From contig DTYY01000092.1 in the NCBI GenBank assembly GCA_012961645.1, positions 1 to 12,030 on the forward strand: a stretch of DNA of 12,030 nucleotides, given 5' to 3'. The position numbers and the translations under genes are program-made. Positions 5,950-12,030 of this stretch are shown here, piece after piece. Source of the stretch: Methanosarcinales archaeon (GTDB taxonomy: Archaea > Halobacteriota > Methanosarcinia > Methanosarcinales > Methanogasteraceae). Position 1 is the first letter of the stretch, and each line of letters opens with the position of its first letter. Under the pieces are notes generated by a model. The model was not told the DNA's origin. It made no database searches and saw only the letters and a program-made list of their open reading frames with translations.

Positions 5950-7683
5950 ATGAAGAGGGAAATCCGATTCGGAATGATCGGAATAATCGTAAGCGCGATG
6001 CTTCTAACATCGGTAACACCAGTGAGTGCAGTACTCTATGGAGATGCAAATGAAGACACACGGATCAACATGCAGGATGTGACCAAGGTCGAGCGCATGA
6101 TCCTTGAGTTGGATCCTGAGACTGAATCAGCCGATGCGAATCGGGATGGTGAGATAGATATGCGGGATGTGACATATATCGAGCTCATGATCCTTGAACG
6201 GGCACCGTTCCCTGGCGGAAGCCTGGATGCGGTGATGATATTCGGACCGAAGAGCACACTTGACCCTGCGAATGGATGGCATGGCTGGTATGTGAGAAAG
6301 GCTGGTATCTATGAGACATTGTTCAAGTACAACGATGAGATGGAACTCACACCAGAACTTGCCACAGGTTATACACAGTTGAGTGATACGGTATGGGATA
6401 TCCATCTGCGGGAGGGTGTCAGATTCCATGACGGCAATCCACTCGATGCAGATGCTGTTGTCTACTCAATCGGACGGATCACGGATGAATCGAACTCGCG
6501 GAGCAGCGAGTACGACCACATCGCATCTGTCGTTGCAAAGGACGATTACACGGTGACGATCACCACCACAGAGCCGTATGCCCCGACGATAGCAAGCCTC
6601 ACCGATCCGCTCGTATCCATAGTGAGTCCTGATGCAAGTGATCTCGACAACGATCCTGTGGGCACAGGTCCCTTCATGTATGATGATCATGAGCTGGAAG
6701 CAAGCCTCTCGGTTGTCAGAAACCCGGATTACTGGGGTGGTGGAGTCAAACTCGAGGGCGTGACCCTGACATACATCAGCGACGGTGCAACGAGGGCAGC
6801 GATGCTGCAAAGCGGGGATGCTGATATAGCGCGAGGTCTCCCATACCCGGAGGTGAGCACGATAGAGGCCGATCCTTATCTGGATGTCGTCAGTAAGGAG
6901 ACGCTGCGTCTCTACTTCATGTTCGTGAACACCGAAAAAGCACCTCTCAACGACATCAGGGTGAGACAGGCGATCAACTACGCAATCGATCGCGAAGAGG
7001 TCGTTGATACGGCGCTTGAAGGCGTTGGCGGCGTGCCAGCCAAGGGAGTCTTCCCATCGATCTTCCCGTGGGCAAACGACGAACTCGCAGGATACACGCA
7101 TAACCAGACAAAGGCGCTCGAACTTCTCGAAGAAGCCGGGATCACCGATAGCGATGGTGATGATGTGCTGGAACTCAGCGATGGTGAGGACTTTACGCTC
7201 ACCATAATGACATACACCACCAGGGCTGCGATGCAACCCAGTGTGGAAGTGATCGAGACAGAGCTGGAGGATATCGGCATCGATGTGACTCTCGAGCTTC
7301 TCGGATCATCTGCCGTAAAGGAAGCGATGACAAGTGGCGACTATGATATGGCGTTCTACTCGTATGGTGTTGCGCCAAGTGGCGATCCTGACTACTACAT
7401 GACCGCACACTTCGATTCGACAGCCGGCTACAAGGAGAATGGATGGACCCGGTACTCAAATGATACGGTGGACTCGCTCCTCGCATCTGCAAGGATGGAA
7501 ATGGACACGGAAGACAGGAAGGACTACTACGACCAGGCACAGGAGATCATCGTCGAAGAATCTCCAGAGATGTTCATCTTCCATGAAAAGGAGACTGTTG
7601 GGCATCATATCGACGTGATAGGTTATGAGATATATCCAAACGAGATAACCTTCCTCACCAAGGATATGTACATCGGGCGATAG
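5950..7683 (+). CDS. Dockerin-fused ABC transporter solute-binding protein (family 5, DppA/OppA/NikA type)
   Basis: 577 residues, secreted. The signal peptide is 1-27 (cleavage VSA|V), with no lipobox cysteine. Residues 31-82 form a type I dockerin: calcium loops DANEDTRINMQD (Asp32, Asn34, Asp36, Asp43) and DANRDGEIDMRD (Asp62, Asn64, Asp66, Asp73), each followed by a VERMIL/IELMIL helix. The first loop has Thr for the usual Gly. From about residue 92 to the end it is a full-length SBP_bac_5 protein: IYETLFKYN, LREGVRFHDGNPLDADAVVYSI (in 153-174), PVGTGPF (236-242), RNPDYW (257-262), VRQAINYAIDRE (338-349) and DSDGDDVLE (400-408). It should capture a solute outside the cell for the permeases encoded next. 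Dockerin fusion to a binding protein is unusual. The mature protein has no membrane anchor, so docking on the cohesins of the preceding gene is the likely way it stays at the surface. Whether the substrate is peptide or nickel is open. Confidence 0.9.
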   Translation: MKREIRFGMIGIIVSAMLLTSVTPVSAVLYGDANEDTRINMQDVTKVERMILELDPETESADANRDGEIDMRDVTYIELMILERAPFPGGSLDAVMIFGPKSTLDPANGWHGWYVRKAGIYETLFKYNDEMELTPELATGYTQLSDTVWDIHLREGVRFHDGNPLDADAVVYSIGRITDESNSRSSEYDHIASVVAKDDYTVTITTTEPYAPTIASLTDPLVSIVSPDASDLDNDPVGTGPFMYDDHELEASLSVVRNPDYWGGGVKLEGVTLTYISDGATRAAMLQSGDADIARGLPYPEVSTIEADPYLDVVSKETLRLYFMFVNTEKAPLNDIRVRQAINYAIDREEVVDTALEGVGGVPAKGVFPSIFPWANDELAGYTHNQTKALELLEEAGITDSDGDDVLELSDGEDFTLTIMTYTTRAAMQPSVEVIETELEDIGIDVTLELLGSSAVKEAMTSGDYDMAFYSYGVAPSGDPDYYMTAHFDSTAGYKENGWTRYSNDTVDSLLASARMEMDTEDRKDYYDQAQEIIVEESPEMFIFHEKETVGHHIDVIGYEIYPNEITFLTKDMYIGR

Positions 7684-7746
7684 TGGTGCAGTTCAATGAA
7701 TATCAGGCAGGATGTTATGCGAAACTCGTATATCATCTTGCTTGTA

Positions 7747-7753
7747 TTTTTTT
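7747..7753 (+). terminator. T-run between the binding protein and permease genes
   Basis: Seven T residues lie 64 bp after the binding-protein stop, in the 95-bp gap before the first permease. Archaeal RNA polymerase often stops at T-runs, so partial termination here could make more binding protein than permease. No hairpin precedes it. Confidence 0.3.
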
Positions 7754-7778
7754 CAGTCATTGATCATTCGGCGCAGAG

Positions 7779-8723
7779 ATGTTAGATTATATATTAAAAC
7801 GAGTCTTTCAGCTGGTTCCTGCGCTGCTACTTGTTTCAGTGGTGAGCTTCTCGATAATATACTTTGCACCGGGTGATCCCGCGGAGGTCCTCTGTACAGG
7901 ACCGGATGGCAATGTACACCCAAAGTCGGTGGAAGAGTTCAGAATCAAGATGGGGCTTGACAAACCACTGCACATCCAGTATCTGATATGGCTGAACAAT
8001 GTTCTGCATGGCGATTTCGGGTACTCTTACCGGAGCGAAAAACCGGTCTTCGACCATATAAAAAGGGCTTTTAAGGCTACATTCAAGCTTTCAGTCGTAA
8101 GTCTGATCGTTTCACTGGTAATCTCGATTCCTCTCGGGATCGTCTCCGCGATCAAGCAGAACTCAACTATGGATGTATCCTGTATGGTCGGCGCATCGCT
8201 CGGAGTCTCCATGCCGAACTTCTGGCTGGGGCTCTTACTCATGCTGCTATTTGGGGTATATCTAAACTGGCTCCCTGTAGCCGGTTATGGGACAGGCGGC
8301 GATCTCGAGCACATCATACTGCCAGCAATAACACTTGGAACCGGTTCTGCCGCGGTCACTGCACGACTGATGAGGTCGAGCATGCTTGAGGCACTTGGGC
8401 AGGACTATATACAGACCGCTCGAGCAAAAGGCGTCTCTGAACGGGTGGTCATCGGAAAACACGCCCTCAAAAATGCCCTGATCCCGGTTGTGACGATGGT
8501 CGGACTGAACTTCGGTTATCTGCTCGACGGTTCGGTTGTGGTCGAGACGATCTTTGGCTGGCCCGGTCTTGGCAGATTGATCGTCGATTCGATCAATATG
8601 AGGGATTATATGATGATTCAGGGTTGCATGGTATTTGTAGCCATCCTCTTTGTGGCGGTCAACCTGATCGTTGACATCTCATACAGATACATTGATCCGA
8701 GGATATGCTATGAAACAGCATAA
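7779..8723 (+). CDS. ABC importer permease, DppB/OppB/NikB family
   Basis: 314 residues, the family's normal length. The first membrane helix is at about 10-30, with FAPGDPAE just after it, as is typical of DppB-type subunits. A large extracytoplasmic loop with MGLDKPL and GDFGYSY follows, then five more helices (about 101-123, 135-157, 176-196, 233-257 and 278-301). The EAA coupling loop is EALGQDYIQTARAKGVSERV (204-223), which contacts an ATPase subunit. The sequence SMPNFWLGLLLMLLFG and the motif ETIFGWPGLGRL are strongly conserved in this family. It should form the translocation pore with the next gene product. The start is ATG 7779; only a weak ribosome-binding site (GCAGAG) precedes it. 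Its end overlaps the next gene by 14 nt. Confidence 0.93.
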   Translation: MLDYILKRVFQLVPALLLVSVVSFSIIYFAPGDPAEVLCTGPDGNVHPKSVEEFRIKMGLDKPLHIQYLIWLNNVLHGDFGYSYRSEKPVFDHIKRAFKATFKLSVVSLIVSLVISIPLGIVSAIKQNSTMDVSCMVGASLGVSMPNFWLGLLLMLLFGVYLNWLPVAGYGTGGDLEHIILPAITLGTGSAAVTARLMRSSMLEALGQDYIQTARAKGVSERVVIGKHALKNALIPVVTMVGLNFGYLLDGSVVVETIFGWPGLGRLIVDSINMRDYMMIQGCMVFVAILFVAVNLIVDISYRYIDPRICYETA

Positions 8724-9573
8724 CAGCCATTTTATAGACTTTGTAGCACGAGTAAGAGAGAGCAGATCCGTAATAATCGGTGCTGCTGTCGTTGTGCTGC
8801 TCTCTCTTCTGGCAACTTTTGCACCCCAGCTATCACCAAACAGCCCGGCAAAAGCATGTCTTGATGACCGGCTGATATCGCCGTTCGCAGAATCAAAGTA
8901 TCCGCTTGGAACAGATCATCTGGGGAGGTGCGTTCTTTCCAGGTTGTTGTACGGCGCCAGAATCTCGCTTGCTGTTGGTATCATCGTTGTTGGCATATCT
9001 GCAACGGCTGGAACCATTCTCGGGGTGGTTTCAGGATACTATGGTGGGGTTCTCGATGCTCTGATCATGCGTCTCGTTGATGCCACCCTGGCATTTCCAA
9101 GCATATTTCTGGCTGTTGCGATTGCCGGTCTCCTCGGGCAGGGGCTCGTAAGCGTCATGATCGCACTAGTGGCAGTGGACTGGACAAGATATGCCCGGGT
9201 TGGACGGGGTTCGGTCTTATCGCTAAAAGAGAAGGAATTTGTGGAATCCGCAAGATCGCTTGGCGAGAGCGACCATTACATCATGGCTCGTCACATACTT
9301 CCAAACATCATAGCCCCGATAATCGTCGTGGCAACGCTCGGCATGGCTTATGTGATACTCTCGGCAGCGGCATTGAGCTTTCTTGGTTTTGGTCCGCAGC
9401 CTCCGACACCAGAGTGGGGTGCGATGTTAAACGCCGGACGTGTGTACATGCGAACAGAACCGCATCTCACGATCCTTCCTGGACTTGCGATAATGGTGAT
9501 GGTTCTGGCGTTCAACCTGCTCGGAGACGGGCTCCGGGATGTACTGGACCCAAGAAGGGTGGTGATTGAGTGA
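8710..9573 (+). CDS. ABC importer permease, DppC/OppC/NikC family
   Basis: 287 residues. The N-terminal cytoplasmic stretch leads into the first helix (about 20-37). The family hallmark YPLGTDHLGR (64-73) follows, but the next residue is Cys74 where GRD is usual, before LSRLLYGARISL. Further helices lie at about 86-109, 118-142, 145-158, 200-222 and 253-272. The EAA loop is EFVESARSLGESDHYIMARH (176-195), and FLGFGPQPPTPEWGAML (224-240) is typical of DppC. It pairs with the preceding permease. I took ATG 8710 rather than an upstream in-frame start at 8671, because GAGG lies 7 nt before it and DppC proteins start close to this point. Overlap with the previous gene suggests translational coupling. 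Confidence 0.92.
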   Translation: MKQHNSHFIDFVARVRESRSVIIGAAVVVLLSLLATFAPQLSPNSPAKACLDDRLISPFAESKYPLGTDHLGRCVLSRLLYGARISLAVGIIVVGISATAGTILGVVSGYYGGVLDALIMRLVDATLAFPSIFLAVAIAGLLGQGLVSVMIALVAVDWTRYARVGRGSVLSLKEKEFVESARSLGESDHYIMARHILPNIIAPIIVVATLGMAYVILSAAALSFLGFGPQPPTPEWGAMLNAGRVYMRTEPHLTILPGLAIMVMVLAFNLLGDGLRDVLDPRRVVIE

Positions 9574-10502
9574 ATTTACTTGAGATGATCAATCTGAAGA
9601 CACATTTTCCGACTCCTGACGGTATCGTAAGAGCAGTGGACAGAATCGACCTCTCGATAAGGGAGAAGGAGACGTTCGGCTTGATCGGCGAGACCGGATG
9701 TGGAAAGACGGTGCTTGGACTTACGATCATGCGCCTTCTGCCCCCGAGTGCAGCGGTGGAAGGGAAGATCATATACAAGGGAAAGAATCTCCTCGAAGTG
9801 AGCGAGCCAGAGATGAGGGGAGTTAGGGGGGAAGAGATTGCAATGATCCTTCAGAACCCGACAACTTCCTTAAATCCTGTCTTAAGAGTTGGAGAGCAGA
9901 TTGCAGAGGCGATCAGACTTCATCAGGGACTGAATAAACGAGATGCAAAGGAGAAAGCGATCGAGATGCTTGGTTCTGTTAGGATCTCATCGCCATCTAG
10001 GCGGACGAGTGAATATCCGCACGAGTTCAGCGGTGGGATGAAGCAGCGCGTGATGATTGCGATGGGGCTTGCATGTGATCCCTCACTCATCATCGCAGAC
10101 GAACCAACAAAAGGACTCGATGTCACGATAAAGGCGCAGATTATCGAACTTATAACGAAGGTGACCGAAGAGAAAGCAATGCTTCTCATAACCCATGATC
10201 TCGGCGTTGCAATGGAGTTGTGTGACCGAATCGCGCTCATGTATGCGGGAGAACTGGTGGAATATGCGACCGCAAGGGAGATCTTTGATGACCCGCTCCA
10301 TCCCTACACCAGAGGTTTCCTTGGCTCGCTCCCGAATCGGGGGCTTGTGCCGATACATGGCATGAGCCCTTCTTTGATCGATCTTCCCCGTGGGTGCAGA
10401 TTTCATCCGAGGTGCAAACATGCAACAGAGGCGTGCAGACGAAAACATCCGGATATGGTTGAGGTCGAAGCCGGGCATTTCGTGAGGTGTTTTGATGCTT
10501 GA
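9570..10502 (+). CDS. ABC importer ATPase, DppD/OppD/NikD family
   Basis: 310 residues, cytoplasmic. Walker A GETGCGKT is at 40-47, Q-loop Gln95 in LQNPTTSLNP, signature FSGGMKQR at 153-160, Walker B LIIADEPT at 173-180 and the switch His209 in THD. All the parts needed for ATP hydrolysis are present. The C-terminal oligopeptide-transporter extension has HPYTRGFL, then four cysteines (276, 282, 289, 307) in the spacing CRFHPRC-x6-C-x17-C. Some relatives bind an iron-sulfur cluster with this set. The start is a GTG at 9570 that overlaps the previous TGA (GTGA), with GGTGGTGAT just upstream. It forms a heterodimer with the next gene product. Confidence 0.93.
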   Translation: MNLLEMINLKTHFPTPDGIVRAVDRIDLSIREKETFGLIGETGCGKTVLGLTIMRLLPPSAAVEGKIIYKGKNLLEVSEPEMRGVRGEEIAMILQNPTTSLNPVLRVGEQIAEAIRLHQGLNKRDAKEKAIEMLGSVRISSPSRRTSEYPHEFSGGMKQRVMIAMGLACDPSLIIADEPTKGLDVTIKAQIIELITKVTEEKAMLLITHDLGVAMELCDRIALMYAGELVEYATAREIFDDPLHPYTRGFLGSLPNRGLVPIHGMSPSLIDLPRGCRFHPRCKHATEACRRKHPDMVEVEAGHFVRCFDA

Positions 10503-11439
10503 GGTTGATGGACTGACAAAGTACTTTTCATCTGGAATGATACAAAAACGGCGTGTTAAGGCGGTTGATGGCGTCTCATTTCGTATCGAGAAGGGCGAGA
10601 CACTGGGACTTGTTGGGGAGAGCGGATGCGGAAAGACGACTATTGGCAGATTGGTCCTGCGATTGATCGAGCCGACCGGTGGGAGGGTGCTATTCGATGG
10701 TATCGATGTATTTTCACTGAAAAAGAGAGAACTCCGGAAGATCAGACCGAGAATGCAGATGATCTTTCAGGATCCTGATTCCTCACTCAACCCGAGGATG
10801 AAGATCAGGACCGGCATCGCAGAACCATTGAAACTGCACGGCGCAATCCCAAAGGATGAACAGGAGCAGAAGATTTCAGAACTGATCGAGACCGTGGGAC
10901 TGAGTCCAGAACATATCAATCGGTATCCTTATCAGCTGAGTGGCGGTCAGAATCAGCGTGTCGTGCTTGCAAGGATTCTTGCTATGAATCCAGACCTGAT
11001 CATCGCTGATGAGCCCACATCCTCGCTGGACGTCTCGGTTCAGGCGCAGATCCTGAATCTGATGAAGGATCTGCAAAAGAAGTTTGATCACACATGTCTC
11101 TTCATCTCCCATGATCTCGATGTCGTCCGGATCATGGCTGACCAGATCGCGGTCATGTATCTCGGGAAGCTCGTTGAGATCGGAGATGCCAGTGATATAT
11201 TCAACTCTGCAAGGCACCCGTATACACAGGCACTCCTCTCTGCAGCAACCAGACTGGAGCCCTGGGCTATAGAGAGGAAACGGATACTACTTAAAGGAGA
11301 GACCCCAAGTCCGATCGATGTGCCCAGAGGGTGCAGGTTTCATACGCGGTGTCCGCGAAAAATGGAGAGGTGTGTTACCGAGGAGCCGGAACTGGTTGAG
11401 GCTGGGAAGGGGCATTGTGTGGCATGCCATCTGGCATGA
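10495..11439 (+). CDS. ABC importer ATPase, DppF/OppF/NikE family
   Basis: 314 residues. Walker A GESGCGKT is at 41-48, Q-loop Gln92 in FQDPDSSLNP, signature LSGGQNQR at 148-155, Walker B LIIADEPT at 168-175 and switch His206 in SHD. The C-terminal extension carries HPYTQALLSA and cysteines 280, 286, 293, 308 and 311, the same cluster seen in its partner. ATG 10495 is chosen over the adjacent TTG at 10492, because GAGGTG lies 5 nt before it. It overlaps the previous gene by 8 nt. It is the last gene of the block; no clear terminator follows at once. Confidence 0.94.
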   Translation: MLEVDGLTKYFSSGMIQKRRVKAVDGVSFRIEKGETLGLVGESGCGKTTIGRLVLRLIEPTGGRVLFDGIDVFSLKKRELRKIRPRMQMIFQDPDSSLNPRMKIRTGIAEPLKLHGAIPKDEQEQKISELIETVGLSPEHINRYPYQLSGGQNQRVVLARILAMNPDLIIADEPTSSLDVSVQAQILNLMKDLQKKFDHTCLFISHDLDVVRIMADQIAVMYLGKLVEIGDASDIFNSARHPYTQALLSAATRLEPWAIERKRILLKGETPSPIDVPRGCRFHTRCPRKMERCVTEEPELVEAGKGHCVACHLA

Positions 11440-11696
11440 GAGATCTCAGTGTTTGATCTATCCGATATTTTGGTGACTTTGCTCCGAAAATAGTCATGCC
11501 GCCAAGATAACCTCGGAGAATTACGGGTGACTAATGCTTTCAATTAGGATTAAGTCCACTAAACTGCCCAGTTTGCATCTCTAAATATGTCATATCACAA
11601 GAATAAATCTTTAAAGTATGCACCACCCTCGGAAGGGGTTATTTGCATCAGCTCAAGATAACCCAGTTATATATCGACGATATGGGAAAATAACCG
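11440..11696. other. Non-coding stretch with several inverted repeats, next to the IS110 remnant
   Basis: No gene is seen. Inverted repeats by eye are CTCCGA/TCGGAG (11482-11487, 11513-11518), CTAAT/ATTAG (11531-11535, 11543-11547), AAACTG-CC-CAGTTT (11561-11574) and GGGTTAT/ATAACCC (11636-11642, 11658-11664). The last competes with a small CCCT-CGGA-AGGG hairpin at 11626-11637. It may hold the 3' end of the transporter mRNA and the outer end of the mobile element. The boundary is not visible. Confidence 0.45.
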
Positions 11697-12030
11697 CTAT
11701 CCAGTAGATGATTCAACTTTCCGAACACTGTAGCCCAGTTTCTCCAGCTCTCGAATCATTGAATACTTTCTCGCCTCAGACTTTCGGTTTCGAGCAGTTT
11801 AGAGCTCACGAGCTCCTTGTAGGATTCACCACTGGACAAGATGTGGTAGACTGCACTGAGAATTCTATGACGGAATCGCGACTGCTGCCCTCTTACCTCC
11901 ACGCACGTATTAGCGGTGATATGGTATTTTGCGGCGAGAAAAGCGCCTTTTGTCCTCGAGGCTACCCAGGCTGCCTCTACCAGCGTGGTTTTAAGATAAT
12001 CACCGATTTTCGCAGGCTGTTTAACCGTCA
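11697..12030 (-). pseudogene. C-terminal part of a decayed IS110-family transposase
   Basis: Read on the minus strand from the right edge, one frame gives TTLVEAAWVASRTKGAFLAAKYH, shown here as TTLVEAAWVASRTK then GAFLAAKYH. This matches the conserved RuvC-distal / Transposase_20 end of IS110 enzymes. The expected continuation is in another frame: GKRAAVAI at 11897-11874, reached after an in-frame TAA at 11912-11910. The first frame then resumes with HRILSAVYHILSSGESYKEL. The usual ending, RELEKLGYSV, is again in the other frame, reached if one A is restored in the AAA run at 11782-11784, and stops at TAG 11699-11697. That makes at least three frame lesions and one stop. The copy should be inactive. 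The N-terminal DEDD domain lies outside the window. Confidence 0.75.

Noticed and set aside
5950..11439. Naming the operon nikABCDE or dppABCDF and assigning nickel or dipeptide as substrate.
   Set aside because: The permeases and ATPases fit both groups, and I see no substrate-defining residues in the binding protein that I can trust. Only the wider family is called.
3911..11563. Two 9-mers shared by the flanks of the transporter block (TTTAGTGGA at 3911 against its complement at 11555; GCTTTCAAT at 3923 and 11536), suggesting mobile-element ends.
   Set aside because: One match is inverted and the other direct, so they do not make a coherent repeat. About one such match is expected by chance between two intergenic regions of this size.
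11618..11707. 29-codon ORF starting MHHPRKG next to the IS110 remnant.
   Set aside because: No supporting signal, it covers the inverted repeats, and it overlaps the end of the transposase pseudogene.
1..12030. CRISPR arrays, tRNA or rRNA genes.
   Set aside because: I saw no regularly spaced direct repeats and no tRNA or rRNA signatures on either strand. The only large repeats are the cohesin-coding units.

Overview
The window looks like a piece of a euryarchaeal chromosome, most likely from a methanogen or an anaerobic methane- or alkane-oxidising relative (Methanomicrobia / Archaeoglobi side of the tree). The evidence is archaeal TATA boxes (one or two placed for leaderless transcripts), a COG2150-type HTH-ACT amino-acid regulator that I know only from archaea, archaeal-style pyrC, and cohesin/dockerin modules outside any cellulase context. 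This placement is an inference, with no rRNA or other marker gene to confirm it.

Layout. 1-683 (minus): 5' part of a MinD/ParA-like ATPase that runs off the left edge. 870-2222 (minus): dihydroorotase (pyrC). 2223-2671: divergent control region with a possible 42-codon leader ORF that ends in a chain of overlapping start/stop codons. 2672-3175 (plus): HTH-ACT regulator. 3213-3710 (minus): unrecognised 165-aa protein behind a clear TATA box and a TTTATCC inverted repeat. 3711-4033: non-coding control region. 4034-11439 (plus): one six-gene block. 11440-11696: non-coding stretch with several inverted repeats. 11697-12030 (minus): C-terminal end of a decayed IS110-family transposase.

The centre of interest is 4034-11439. 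It encodes (i) a secreted 616-aa protein with a signal peptide, an N-terminal type I dockerin and four tandem cohesin-like domains; (ii) a 577-aa protein with a signal peptide, an N-terminal dockerin and a complete family-5 (DppA/OppA/NikA) solute-binding protein; then (iii-vi) two DppB/DppC-type permeases and two DppD/DppF-type ATPases, the last four tightly spaced or overlapping. The binding protein has no lipobox and no transmembrane anchor, so the simplest reading is that its dockerin docks onto the cohesins of the neighbouring scaffold. Up to four substrate-binding subunits could then be held at the surface next to the importer. A cohesin/dockerin-tethered ABC importer is, as far as I know, not a described system. 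The substrate (peptide, nickel or other) cannot be decided from the sequence.

The left half is ordinary housekeeping: pyrimidine synthesis, an amino-acid regulator and a MinD-like ATPase. The right edge is a mobile-element remnant.
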